Positions 35,103 through 44,239 of a stretch of 64,000 nt of DNA are shown in pieces (the stretch's first letter is position 1; the number at the start of each line of letters is the position of its first letter). The notes under the pieces are model-generated. The model worked only from the letters and a program-made list of their open reading frames with translations, was not told where the DNA came from and ran no database searches. The stretch covers positions 83,065 through 147,064 of the forward strand of contig URFZ01000005.1 in assembly GCA_900547165.1 (NCBI GenBank). The letters are read 5' to 3'. This DNA comes from an uncultured Eubacteriales bacterium (GTDB lineage: Bacteria; Bacillota; Clostridia; Oscillospirales; UBA644). The position numbers and the translations under genes were made by a program.

Positions 35103-37472
35103 TTACCTCAAAGCCGCAGCGAAAACGTCTTTTATCGAGTCTGCATATACGAACGCGACATTATCGCGAACGACCTGCGCGATTTCCGATATGTCGGGTT
35201 TGTTGTCTTTCGGTACGATGACTGTTTTTACTCCCGCTTTGTATGCCGCCATGGTCTTTTCTTTAAGACCGCCTATCGCAAGCACATCGCCTCGGATAGT
35301 TATTTCTCCCGTCATTGCAACGTCGTTTTTAATCGGCTTTGACGAAAGTTGACTGTAAAGGGCGGTCGCCATTGCGCAGCCCGCGCTCGGTCCGTCTTTC
35401 GGAACCGCTCCCTCGGGCGCGTGAATGTGTATATCCCTGTCCTTGTAGAACGTCGGGCTGATTCCGAGAGAGGACGCATTGCTGCGTATATAACTTATCG
35501 CCGCTTTCGCGCTTTCTTTCATAACGTCGCCGAGAGAACCTGTCAGCTCTATCTTTCCCGTGCCTTCCATAACATTGACTTCAAGCGGCATGATTTCACC
35601 GCCGACGGAGGTGAACGCAAGTCCCGTTACGACGCCTATTCTGTCCTTTGCTGGAATCTTGTCCTGAATAACTTTTCTCGGTCCGAGGTATTCGGCAATG
35701 TTTTTCTTTGAAATAACAACCTTGTCGCAGTTGTCTTCTATCATCTTTTTGGTCGCTTTTCTGCAAAGCGCCGCTATCTGCTTTTCAAGTCCGCGCACGC
35801 CCGCTTCGCGAGTGTAGAACATAATTATTTCGTTGAGCGCGGATGCGTCTATTCTGAGTTCGGAAGCTTTGAGCCCGTGTTTCGCAAACTGCTTCGGAAC
35901 AAGATGTTTCTTTGCGATTTGAAGTTTTTCTTCGTATGTATAACTCGTCAGTTCGATAACGTCCATTCTGTCAAGCAACGGGGCGGGAATCTCGGACGCG
36001 TCGTTTGCCGTGGTGATGAAGAACACTTCGGAAAGATCGACGGGCATATCTATATAGTGGTCTTTGAATGTCTTGTTCTGCTCGGGGTCGAGCACCTCAA
36101 GCAATGCCGCAGCAGGGTCTCCGCGTCTGTCCGAACCGAGTTTGTCTATTTCGTCAAGCAGCATCAGCGGGTTCATCGTTCCCGCTTCTTTTATGCCTGC
36201 GATTATTTTACCCGGCATGGACGCAACGTAAGTGCGTCTGTGACCTCTGATTTCATTTTCGTCGTTGATGCCGCCGAGTGAAATTCGGACAAACTTTCTG
36301 TGAAGCGCCTTTGCAACGCTCTGCGCTATCGAGGTCTTGCCCGTGCCCGGAGGGCCTACAAGGCAAAGTATCTGTCCCTTATGGTTGGGAAATCTTTGTT
36401 TGACCGCAATCGTTTCAAGTATTCTTTCCTTGACTTTTTCAAGCCCGTAATGGTCTTTTTCGAGCACGTCGCGGGCTTTTTCGATGTCTGCCGATTCCTT
36501 TGAGTACACGCCCCACGGGATTTCGAGACACGATTCTATATATGTGCGGATAACCGCCGCTTCCTGAGAACCTATCGGCGTTTTGTAATATTTCTTTGTT
36601 TCCTTTATCAGGTAATTGTAGCATTCGTCGGGCATTTTCGACTTGTCGAGAAGTTCGTAAAGATCATCGTCGTCATCTTCGTAATACTCCTCTGTATCGC
36701 CGAGTTCTTCTTTTATCGCTTTAAGTTGTTCCCTCAAAAAGAAATCCGCCTGATTCTTTGCTATGCGCGAATGCACTTTTTGCATGATCGAGGATTGAAT
36801 GTTTTTGATGTCTATTTGTCTGACGAGACATTCAAGCAATATTTCCGAGCGCTTGATGGGATCAACCGCGTCAAGCAGCGCTTGTTTTTCGGAAGCCCTG
36901 AACGGATAATTCGCCGCAATATAGTCCGCAACAACGCCGAGATCCGTATTCGTTCCGACAAAGAGTTCGATCTCGGGTGAGAGGTCTGTATCTTCTTCGC
37001 TGATACGGTTGAAAACGGTTCTGATCTCTTCAAGTATCGCCGCCGCCTCGTTGGATTCGTATTCGTCCAGTTTTTTTTCTTCTATCGGGAGCCTTTCCGC
37101 AAACATGGTCTGACCGGACTCTTTCAGTTCTTCTCCGAGACGTCCTCTTTCTTTGCAGTCAAAAGCGACGCGCAGAACATCTTTGCCCGTCTTTACTATT
37201 TGATTTACTGTCGCCAAAACACCCGTGTCAAAAAGATTGTCTCTTTCCACGGTCTCCGCAGCAGCGTCTTTTTGCGCGACAAGCAAAATGTCCGTTCCCT
37301 CGTTGAACGCATATTTTACCGCATTGACGGAAAGTTTTCTTTCGATATCCACATGAATGACCGCGTTCGGAAACGCAACGATGTTGCGGAGCGCAACAAC
37401 GGGAATTCTGTCGAATTTATATTGAGTTTCTTTTGCTGTCGGAACTGTTTTTTCTGCTTGAATTTGAGCCAT
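35103..37472 (-). CDS. lon: ATP-dependent protease Lon
   Basis: 789-aa LonA. The N-terminal LAN substrate-binding domain spans about residues 20-215, the AAA+ module has Walker A GPPGTGKTS (about residue 370), and the protease domain carries the catalytic Ser in KDGPSAGCA (about 695) and Lys in GLKEKTMAAYKAG (about 738). It degrades misfolded and regulatory proteins; in sporulating bacteria LonA also affects sporulation timing. Strong own promoter. No CIRCE-like operator was seen in the leader. Confidence 0.97.
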   Translation of the reverse strand: MAQIQAEKTVPTAKETQYKFDRIPVVALRNIVAFPNAVIHVDIERKLSVNAVKYAFNEGTDILLVAQKDAAAETVERDNLFDTGVLATVNQIVKTGKDVLRVAFDCKERGRLGEELKESGQTMFAERLPIEEKKLDEYESNEAAAILEEIRTVFNRISEEDTDLSPEIELFVGTNTDLGVVADYIAANYPFRASEKQALLDAVDPIKRSEILLECLVRQIDIKNIQSSIMQKVHSRIAKNQADFFLREQLKAIKEELGDTEEYYEDDDDDLYELLDKSKMPDECYNYLIKETKKYYKTPIGSQEAAVIRTYIESCLEIPWGVYSKESADIEKARDVLEKDHYGLEKVKERILETIAVKQRFPNHKGQILCLVGPPGTGKTSIAQSVAKALHRKFVRISLGGINDENEIRGHRRTYVASMPGKIIAGIKEAGTMNPLMLLDEIDKLGSDRRGDPAAALLEVLDPEQNKTFKDHYIDMPVDLSEVFFITTANDASEIPAPLLDRMDVIELTSYTYEEKLQIAKKHLVPKQFAKHGLKASELRIDASALNEIIMFYTREAGVRGLEKQIAALCRKATKKMIEDNCDKVVISKKNIAEYLGPRKVIQDKIPAKDRIGVVTGLAFTSVGGEIMPLEVNVMEGTGKIELTGSLGDVMKESAKAAISYIRSNASSLGISPTFYKDRDIHIHAPEGAVPKDGPSAGCAMATALYSQLSSKPIKNDVAMTGEITIRGDVLAIGGLKEKTMAAYKAGVKTVIVPKDNKPDISEIAQVVRDNVAFVYADSIKDVFAAALR

Positions 37473-37523
37473 TTTTCCTCCGTGTTCGTCATGGGCGAAC
37501 TACTGCCTGTGTCAATTCAATAT

Positions 37524-37552
37524 ATTATAGCATAACAAAGCGATTTTTGCAA
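37524..37552 (-). promoter_or_regulatory. promoter of lon
   Basis: On the minus strand: TTGCAA (37552-37547), 17-bp spacer, TATAAT (37529-37524). Confidence 0.8.
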
Positions 37553-37643
37553 GACATTTCTTATTTTTGTCCGATATTCATCGCATTTTGGTTCAAGTTC
37601 TCAAAAAGTTTCGAAAAATCACGAAAAAGTCGTGGTTCACGTC

Positions 37644-37672
37644 TTGCAAAAAAAATGATTGTGTTGTATAAT
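37644..37672 (+). promoter_or_regulatory. promoter of the glycosidase-like surface protein
   Basis: TTGCAA (37644-37649), 17-bp spacer, TATAAT (37667-37672), divergent from the lon promoter. Confidence 0.8.
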
Positions 37673-37745
37673 ATTAAAGATGATTTCGGCTTGAACGTTT
37701 TCATCCGCCGATAGGTTCGGCGGAATTCGGATAGGAGAGTTTTCA

Positions 37746-40529
37746 ATGACAAAGGCAAGGAAAAAGTTTTCGAAGATCCTCGCTTGCGGTATGACCGCCG
37801 CGATGGTTCTTTCCGCAAGTATTCCTTTTTTTGCGGATGCTTCGGACAAAACCGAGGACAGCAATATTATATATAACGACGGCGGAGCGGACAGTACGAA
37901 CCCCAACTTCTTCGATTATACAAATCTTATAACGAAGACATACGGCGATCGCGGTTACATCGACTCCGACGAGGGCAATTTTGTCGTAAACCTTGACGGA
38001 ACAAAAAGCGATATCCGTCTTTTCGGAATAAGATACGACATCGCAAAAGAGGGTATCCCCACCGGCGACGCTTTGAAAAACATGGTCAGCGACATGGCGG
38101 CTCACGGTTACAACCTCGTTATTGTCGATGATGTTTATTCGGTATTGAAAAACTCTTCCAACTTCACGGCTTTCAGTGATTTCCTCGCAGAACTTTACAA
38201 TGCAAATATGTATGCGGGCATCGGTCTTTTTTCGACCTCTTCGCTTGTCGTTAACAAAACAAGCAAGGGCGCCGCAATTTTGGACAGGGACACGATTCGT
38301 CGCGCTCAGGCATTCATCAAAAGATTTTTCGCAACCAAGAACGCCGCAAGAAGCGATGAAAACATAACCGTTACTTACGGCGACGATACAACCATTGCGT
38401 TTGTTACATACTGCTCCGATCTCGATGTCGGCGCGGATGCGGTTTGCTATTCCGACCTGCGTCCCGATTTCAACGATTGGCTGACGGAACAGTACGGCTC
38501 CACCGACGTTTTGCGCGGCGTATGGCTCGATGAGACGGGCGCTTGCATCCTCGGCGAAGACGAAAACGCAAAACGCGGAACGGTTCGCGTTCCCACCGAA
38601 CCCGTCAGCACCGTTTATTCGGAAGCAAGCACGGGTCGTCAGCGCGAGGCGGATTTCGGCAGATTCCTTATTACCTATGTGAATAAACAGTTCTCGGCGA
38701 TGAAAGATCTCATCAGATCCTGCGGTTACAATTCTCCCGTTCTTCTTTCCGATAACGATTCAAGCGCATTCAATGTCTGCATAAGCGGTCTCGGAGATGC
38801 TTCAAGAGGCGATTTTGAGTTCACTCCCGATATGACCGTGAAAGAAGCAGTTGCTCATGCGGCGCTCGGAACGGTTGCGGACAAACCTTACATCGTTTCG
38901 TGGAACACTTCTGCTGTCGCGGCAGGTGAAAATTCCGTCAAGGCAACCGATTCCGAATTTATATCTGAATTCATATCTCTTGTTTCTTACGCAAGTTATC
39001 AGGGCTGGGATGCTTTTGTTGTCGGAGATTATTCTTTGACGGACGCGACGGCAACCAATCAGAATGCGGCACTCTGGAACAACAGCGGCTTGATGGCTAC
39101 TCTTTTTCGCCATACAGCGATAGCCGCATCTTACGGCTCGGGCTTCGGTATCGGATATTCGGGTTATGACACCGTAATGGATTTCGGCAGATTCAAAAAT
39201 TCCACGCTTGCTTCCGCTCTTCTTGCAAAAACGGAAAACGTGTTCTTTGACACGGAATATACGGCAAATTCAAAATTCAAAGTAATCATGTCTTCGGGCA
39301 ACACTTCGTCCGGCTCTTACGTCGGCGCGAACTCGAACAAAGAAAACGGTACAAAGGCTATTATCCAGGCTTTCTATCCGTATCAAAATGCAACGTTTGC
39401 CCAAGACTTCATGAAAAAGAAAGCATGGTACAACGACCAGGGACTTGTAAGCACCCGTGACAGAGTTATAGAAAACCTTGACGGGGTTGATGTTTATTTC
39501 GGCGAGGGCAAGGCAATCGTCCCCGACGGAATGATTGAAAGTTCCTCTCAGTTGGCAACGGCGCTTGACCGTCTCGGATTTACTTCTTACAGAAATGCGA
39601 ACGACGCTTCCGACCTCGGATGTATTTCTTCCGACGGGCTTCTGATAACAGATAACGGCAGACTTTTCTATAACGAGGAAAGCGATACCGTAATAGGCTT
39701 CGGAACACGTTATTTCCTTGCAAACGGCGACCTTTCCGATGAGACTTTGAATGCCGCTTACAGCGCTTATATCAACAGATATTATTACGGAAGTTCAACA
39801 GAAAGCGAATATAAGAATCTTAAAGTTTCAATCTCCGGCGCAAGCGGAAACGGTACGGTTGCCGTATACGCTCTCGGTTCCGGCACAAACAACGAAACCG
39901 CAACGCGCTTTATCGTCTTTGCGCAGAGCAATGACGGAACTCCGTTGACGGCAAATCTTAAAATCATTCGCGAAAACACCGTATATAAGGCTTACGGTAT
40001 CAGACGGGACGGCTTTGTCGGCACAAAAGGCGCATTGCTTAATCCCGACAACACGGTTTCCGACAGTTCGGGAAATATGACGATGTCGCTCAACGGCGAG
40101 TACGATTATTATATAGTAACGCTTGAAGAGACCGACCTTGACGCTTCTCTTGAAGGTTATGACCCGAACGATTCCATACCCGAAGCGCAGAACCTGTTCT
40201 GGTATATCGTTATCCCTGCCGTATTCTTCCTTATAGTTGTTTACAGTGCAATTCTTATCTCCGATAATCTGAAAGTTAAGAGAGAAGAAAGGCTCAGAAT
40301 AGCAACAAGAAAAGTTACGCTCGGAAAAACCGGTAAATATGCGTCCGCACTTGACGTGGCAGACGATGACCTTAATTCGGGCAGAACAAAGGGCACTCCC
40401 GGTGCGGATATTTTCGAAGAAGACGAAGAGGAACGCAGAAGACGCGAAAATCCGTGGGAGAGAGACGACGGAACGATCGACTTCACAAAGATCGTTCGCT
40501 CCGACGACGAAGATGAGAACGCTTGGTAA
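37746..40529 (+). CDS. Membrane-anchored glycoside-hydrolase-like protein
   Basis: 927-aa exported protein: signal peptide (residues 1-32), a large ectodomain, one transmembrane helix (about 814-838) and a long acidic/charged cytoplasmic tail (about 840-927). The ectodomain starts like a TIM-barrel glycosidase (LFGIRYDIA, MAAHGYNLVIVDDV), and DFNDWLTEQYGSTDVLRGVW (about 240) resembles the WL..YGS..L...W pattern of GH42/GH2-type enzymes. Catalytic carboxylates cannot be assigned, so enzymatic activity is uncertain. ATG follows AGGAGA. Single-gene unit with promoter and terminator. Confidence 0.6.
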   Translation: MTKARKKFSKILACGMTAAMVLSASIPFFADASDKTEDSNIIYNDGGADSTNPNFFDYTNLITKTYGDRGYIDSDEGNFVVNLDGTKSDIRLFGIRYDIAKEGIPTGDALKNMVSDMAAHGYNLVIVDDVYSVLKNSSNFTAFSDFLAELYNANMYAGIGLFSTSSLVVNKTSKGAAILDRDTIRRAQAFIKRFFATKNAARSDENITVTYGDDTTIAFVTYCSDLDVGADAVCYSDLRPDFNDWLTEQYGSTDVLRGVWLDETGACILGEDENAKRGTVRVPTEPVSTVYSEASTGRQREADFGRFLITYVNKQFSAMKDLIRSCGYNSPVLLSDNDSSAFNVCISGLGDASRGDFEFTPDMTVKEAVAHAALGTVADKPYIVSWNTSAVAAGENSVKATDSEFISEFISLVSYASYQGWDAFVVGDYSLTDATATNQNAALWNNSGLMATLFRHTAIAASYGSGFGIGYSGYDTVMDFGRFKNSTLASALLAKTENVFFDTEYTANSKFKVIMSSGNTSSGSYVGANSNKENGTKAIIQAFYPYQNATFAQDFMKKKAWYNDQGLVSTRDRVIENLDGVDVYFGEGKAIVPDGMIESSSQLATALDRLGFTSYRNANDASDLGCISSDGLLITDNGRLFYNEESDTVIGFGTRYFLANGDLSDETLNAAYSAYINRYYYGSSTESEYKNLKVSISGASGNGTVAVYALGSGTNNETATRFIVFAQSNDGTPLTANLKIIRENTVYKAYGIRRDGFVGTKGALLNPDNTVSDSSGNMTMSLNGEYDYYIVTLEETDLDASLEGYDPNDSIPEAQNLFWYIVIPAVFFLIVVYSAILISDNLKVKREERLRIATRKVTLGKTGKYASALDVADDDLNSGRTKGTPGADIFEEDEEERRRRENPWERDDGTIDFTKIVRSDDEDENAW

Positions 40530-40571
40530 TTCATTGCGCCTGAACGTCTCTGCGTAAAAGGAAATATAACG

Positions 40572-40605
40572 GGGCGTTCATAGGCTTTATGAACGCCCTT
40601 GATTT
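40572..40605 (+). terminator. terminator, 11-bp stem
   Basis: GGGCGTTCATA (40572-40582), loop GGCTT, TATGAACGCCC (40588-40598), then TTGATTTTTT. It lies directly before the ribosome site of the next gene. Confidence 0.8.
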
Positions 40606-40620
40606 TTTAGAGGTTTTGAT

Positions 40621-41388
40621 ATGCCGAATAACGATAGTCTTTTTGAAAATATTTATTCGGCTTTCCTGTCCGCCGTTGAAAAATACAGGCTTGTCGAGGC
40701 GGGCGACCGTGTTGCGGTCTGTGTTTCGGGCGGCAAGGATTCCATGCTTGCGTCTCTGTTTTTTAAGAGATATGCGGCGGCGAATCCGAATGTGACTGTT
40801 CGATATATCTGCATGGATCCCGGATACAATGCGGAAAACAGAAAAATGATAGAGTCGAACGCCGAAAAACTCGGCATACCTCTTGATATTTTTGAGACAC
40901 AAATATTTGATTCCGTTGTCCGAATAGAAAAGTCTCCGTGTTATTTGTGCGCGCGTATGCGCAGGGGGTGGCTTTACCGCAAAGCAAAAGAGGAGGGCTG
41001 CAACAAAATCGCGCTCGGGCATCACTTTGACGATGTGACAGAAACCGTGCTAATGTCAACGCTTTACAGCGGACAGTATCAGACAATGCTTCCCGTTATT
41101 GATTCAACCAACTTTGAGGGTATGCGCCTTATACGTCCTTTATATCTTGTCCGTGAGCGGGATATAATAAGATGGAGAGACGAGAACGGACTTTGCTTTT
41201 TGAGATGTGCCTGCCGCTTTACGGAAAACGCCGCGGAGGACGAGCATCTTTCAAAACGTGCGGAGGTCAAAAAACTTATTGCACGTCTTGAAAAGATTGA
41301 TTCGAAAATTCCTTATAACATATTCAATAGTACACACAATGCAGTCCTTGATGAAATTATGCTTGCTTCCGAGGAGAGTTACAAATGA
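40621..41388 (+). CDS. TtcA-like tRNA 2-thiocytidine biosynthesis protein
   Basis: 255-aa PP-loop ATPase. The P-loop is SGGKDSM (about residue 38), with CYLCARMRRGWLY (a CxxC pair) and ALGHHFDDVTETVLM as in TtcA/TilS-type thiolases. The family thiolates cytidine 32 of tRNA or performs similar chemistry using an Fe-S cluster bound by three Cys. A late CACRF segment supplies a further Cys. Overlaps the next gene by four bases. Confidence 0.85.
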   Translation: MPNNDSLFENIYSAFLSAVEKYRLVEAGDRVAVCVSGGKDSMLASLFFKRYAAANPNVTVRYICMDPGYNAENRKMIESNAEKLGIPLDIFETQIFDSVVRIEKSPCYLCARMRRGWLYRKAKEEGCNKIALGHHFDDVTETVLMSTLYSGQYQTMLPVIDSTNFEGMRLIRPLYLVRERDIIRWRDENGLCFLRCACRFTENAAEDEHLSKRAEVKKLIARLEKIDSKIPYNIFNSTHNAVLDEIMLASEESYK

Positions 41389-41765
41389 AAAAACTGTTTT
41401 CAAAACTTGATTTTCTCTATCTTGTCCCGCCCGTTCTGACGCTTCTTATGTGCTTTCTTGTATACATAACAAAAAGTCAGGGACTCGCCGTTGTGAATAT
41501 GTTTATTACTGCGGCAGGCTATGAAACGGCGACTTTCATAATCAAGTTTTATTCGCCTTACAGATTCCGTGCGTTTGACCTTGTAAAGATTCTTGTTTCG
41601 ATGATTCTCGTTTACGGTATATACATCGGTCAGTATTTTGTTTCAGGTGTGGCGGATGAAGATATGTGGCCCATTTTGAAAGTGATGATGACCGCAAGCC
41701 TTGTGGTTCTTGCTGTTGCGGGTCCGCTTGTTATGCTTCTGAAAAAACGCAGGGAAGGAGATTGA
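41385..41765 (+). CDS. Small four-helix membrane protein, unknown
   Basis: 126-aa protein with about four hydrophobic helices (near residues 11-28, 33-52, 62-82 and 97-118) and a basic C-terminus. No family recognised. It overlaps the TtcA-like gene (ATGA) and is followed after 2 bp by the DUF4085 gene, so the three are one operon. Confidence 0.65.
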   Translation: MKKLFSKLDFLYLVPPVLTLLMCFLVYITKSQGLAVVNMFITAAGYETATFIIKFYSPYRFRAFDLVKILVSMILVYGIYIGQYFVSGVADEDMWPILKVMMTASLVVLAVAGPLVMLLKKRREGD

Positions 41766-41767
41766 AC

Positions 41768-42487
41768 GTGAGGTATTTTACCAAAGAATGGTATGCTCTC
41801 TGCCTGAAAACGTTTCTTGCGGAATTGCTTGAAGATGATGAACGCGCCGCGACAAAAGACGAAGACTTTTACAATGAGGTTTTGAAACAGCGTCTCGGCG
41901 AAAGTCTTGCCATGCAGGACGAGATAGCAAAAATGTCCGATGAAGACGTTGAGATTGATATAGGGGAATACGAAACGGACTATTTGAGGGCGCTTGACGA
42001 ACGGATAAAGGAACTTTCTGCCGTTATTCCCAAGGATATTCTTGCAGAGGTTGCGGATATAAGAGTTTTTGCCCTTAATAAGGCAACTCCCGCCTTGCAT
42101 AAAAAATTGCGCATCTATTGCGACGGCGCACAGCGGAAAGTGGACGAAACGCTGAAAGCATATGAGGATTATTATAACTCTGTCGATGTTCCGTCCGAAA
42201 TAGACGACAATCTCGGATTTCATGATGCGGTTATAACTTCCGCGGAAATGAAAGACGGCAATTTACGGCTTGATTTCGATATTTCGCAGAGTTTCGCAAC
42301 GAAGTCGTCAGTTATATTTGCGGACGCAAAAATCCTTGAAAAGGAAACCGAATTTGAGGGCTGTGTCTGGCTTTACGACGAACTTTATCCTGTTGACGGA
42401 GGCTATGAACTTCATATTCTTGCGCAGGCGGCGGATATGGAACACCTTGTTTATTTTACCGTTTTTTGCAAAGATATATTATTCTGA
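41768..42487 (+). CDS. DUF4085 family protein
   Basis: 239-aa soluble, acidic protein opening with RYFTKEWYALCLKT, the hallmark of DUF4085. A helical N-terminal half is followed by a beta-rich C-terminal half (FHDAVITSAEMKDGNLRLDF). GTG at 41768 follows GGAAGGAG at good spacing; the longer upstream frame overlaps the membrane-protein gene. Function unknown. Confidence 0.78.
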   Translation: MRYFTKEWYALCLKTFLAELLEDDERAATKDEDFYNEVLKQRLGESLAMQDEIAKMSDEDVEIDIGEYETDYLRALDERIKELSAVIPKDILAEVADIRVFALNKATPALHKKLRIYCDGAQRKVDETLKAYEDYYNSVDVPSEIDDNLGFHDAVITSAEMKDGNLRLDFDISQSFATKSSVIFADAKILEKETEFEGCVWLYDELYPVDGGYELHILAQAADMEHLVYFTVFCKDILF

Positions 42488-42512
42488 TTTTCAGTAAGGA
42501 GTATTTGAATAT

Positions 42513-44093
42513 ATGAACAAAAAAGTTGTACTCGTCGTTATGGACGGCGTAGGTATCTCGGACAAAGAATACGGCAATGCCGTTGCCGCGGCATATAAGC
42601 CGACATTGGATTCTCTCATGGCTTCCTATCCGTGGACAAAGATAAAGGCTCACGGCACGGCGGTCGGACTTCCGACCGATGACGATATGGGAAACAGCGA
42701 GGTCGGACATAACGCTCTCGGCTGCGGACAGGTTTATTCGCAGGGCGCAAAACTTGTAAACGAATCCATCGAAAGCGGCAGTATGTACACTTCCGATATC
42801 TGGAAAAAACTTGTTTCGAACTGCAAAGAAAACAACTCGACTTTCCATTTCCTCGGACTTCTCAGCGACGGCAACGTTCACTCTCATATAAAGCATCTTC
42901 TTTCGATGATAGCCCGTGCAAAACAGGACGGCGTTAAAAAATGCCGCATTCACATTCTGCTTGACGGCAGAGACGTTCCCGCAACAAGCGGAATGACGTA
43001 TATCAAAGAACTTGAAGATAAACTTGCGGAGTTGAATGACGCCGATTTCGACGGTAAAATCGCTTCCGGCGGCGGAAGAATGAAGATAACCATGGACAGA
43101 TACGAAGCCAACTGGGACATGGTAAAACTCGGTTGGGAAACCCATGTTCTCGGACAGGGCAGACAATTCGCATCTGCGGCGGAAGCCTATGAAACCCTGC
43201 GCACGGAAACAGGCGCGATAGACCAGGATCTGCCCCCGTTCGTTATTGCGGAAAACGGCAAACCCGTAGGCACGGTTGAGGACGGAGATTCGGTTGTATT
43301 CTTTAATTTCAGAGGCGACCGTTCGATAGAAATAAGCCGTGCATTTACCGAGGGGGCGGACTTCGACAAGTTTGACCGCGTTCGCGTTCCCAAAACACTT
43401 TATGCAGGAATGCTTCAATACGACGGTGATTTGAAGATACCCGAAAATTTCCTTGTTGCACCTCCCGCAATCAAAAATACTCTTACCGAGGCTCTCGTAA
43501 AAGCAGGTATCAAAGAGTACGCCGTTTCCGAGACACAGAAATACGGTCACGTTACCTACTTCTGGAACGGAAACAGAAGCGAAAAATTTTCCGAAGAACT
43601 TGAAGATTACGACGAAGTTGATTCCGATACAGTTCCCTTTGAACAGCGTCCCTGGATGAAAGCCGCGGAAGTTACAGATAAACTTATAGAAGCCATCTAT
43701 TCCGGCAAATACGGATTTATCCGTTGCAACTATCCGAACGGCGATATGGTTGGTCATACAGGCGTTTTTGCCGCCGCAAAAATCGCGGTTGAAACGGTTG
43801 ACCTTTGCCTTGCAAGGGTAAAGAAAGCCGTAGATGAGACCGGTTCTATTCTTCTTGTGACTGCGGACCACGGCAATGCCGATGAGATGTATGAAAAAGC
43901 AAAAGAGGGACAGGCTCCGAAGCCGAAGACCTCTCATACGCTCAATCCCGTTCCGTTTATAGTTTATGACCCGACAGCCGAGCACGAACTGAAAGACGGC
44001 AATTTCGGACTTTCAAATGTCGCAGCAACGGTTACTCAACTTCTCGGCGTAGAACCCCCCTCCATGTGGGATGAATCAATTCTCAAATTTTGA
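42513..44093 (+). CDS. gpmI: 2,3-bisphosphoglycerate-independent phosphoglycerate mutase
   Basis: 526-aa iPGM interconverting 3- and 2-phosphoglycerate in glycolysis. It belongs to the alkaline phosphatase superfamily: VVMDGVG at the N-terminus, catalytic Ser62 in DMGNSEVGHNALG, the LDGRDVPATSG loop and C-terminal metal ligands in VTADHGNADEM and HTLNPVPF. Normal length. Preceded by AAGGAG and followed by a strong terminator. Confidence 0.96.
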   Translation: MNKKVVLVVMDGVGISDKEYGNAVAAAYKPTLDSLMASYPWTKIKAHGTAVGLPTDDDMGNSEVGHNALGCGQVYSQGAKLVNESIESGSMYTSDIWKKLVSNCKENNSTFHFLGLLSDGNVHSHIKHLLSMIARAKQDGVKKCRIHILLDGRDVPATSGMTYIKELEDKLAELNDADFDGKIASGGGRMKITMDRYEANWDMVKLGWETHVLGQGRQFASAAEAYETLRTETGAIDQDLPPFVIAENGKPVGTVEDGDSVVFFNFRGDRSIEISRAFTEGADFDKFDRVRVPKTLYAGMLQYDGDLKIPENFLVAPPAIKNTLTEALVKAGIKEYAVSETQKYGHVTYFWNGNRSEKFSEELEDYDEVDSDTVPFEQRPWMKAAEVTDKLIEAIYSGKYGFIRCNYPNGDMVGHTGVFAAAKIAVETVDLCLARVKKAVDETGSILLVTADHGNADEMYEKAKEGQAPKPKTSHTLNPVPFIVYDPTAEHELKDGNFGLSNVAATVTQLLGVEPPSMWDESILKF

Positions 44094-44108
44094 TAGCATT
44101 TAAAAAGT

Positions 44109-44148
44109 GCGGGGATTTGCATATTGATTGCAAAGCCCCGCTTTTTTT
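44109..44148 (+). terminator. terminator after gpmI
   Basis: GCGGGGATTTGCA (44109-44121) pairs with TGCAAAGCCCCGC (44129-44141) with one mismatch, then TTTTTTT. Confidence 0.88.
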
Positions 44149-44179
44149 AACTTAAAAATACAGAAAATATTGTTTTTTG

Positions 44180-44218
44180 CAAGATAATGCGCGGACTATT
44201 TGTCCGCGCATTATCTTG
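44180..44218. repeat. 17-bp inverted repeat between convergent genes
   Basis: Arms at 44180-44196 and 44202-44218 (core GATAATGCGCGGAC / GTCCGCGCATTATC) with a 5-nt loop. Neither strand has a T-run after it, so it may act as a 3'-end stabiliser rather than a classical terminator. Confidence 0.75.
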
Positions 44219-44239
44219 ATATGTATTTATATATCTTGT

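Noticed and set aside
42456..43985. 509-codon minus-strand frame
   Set aside because: Antisense to gpmI, whose catalytic motifs are intact.
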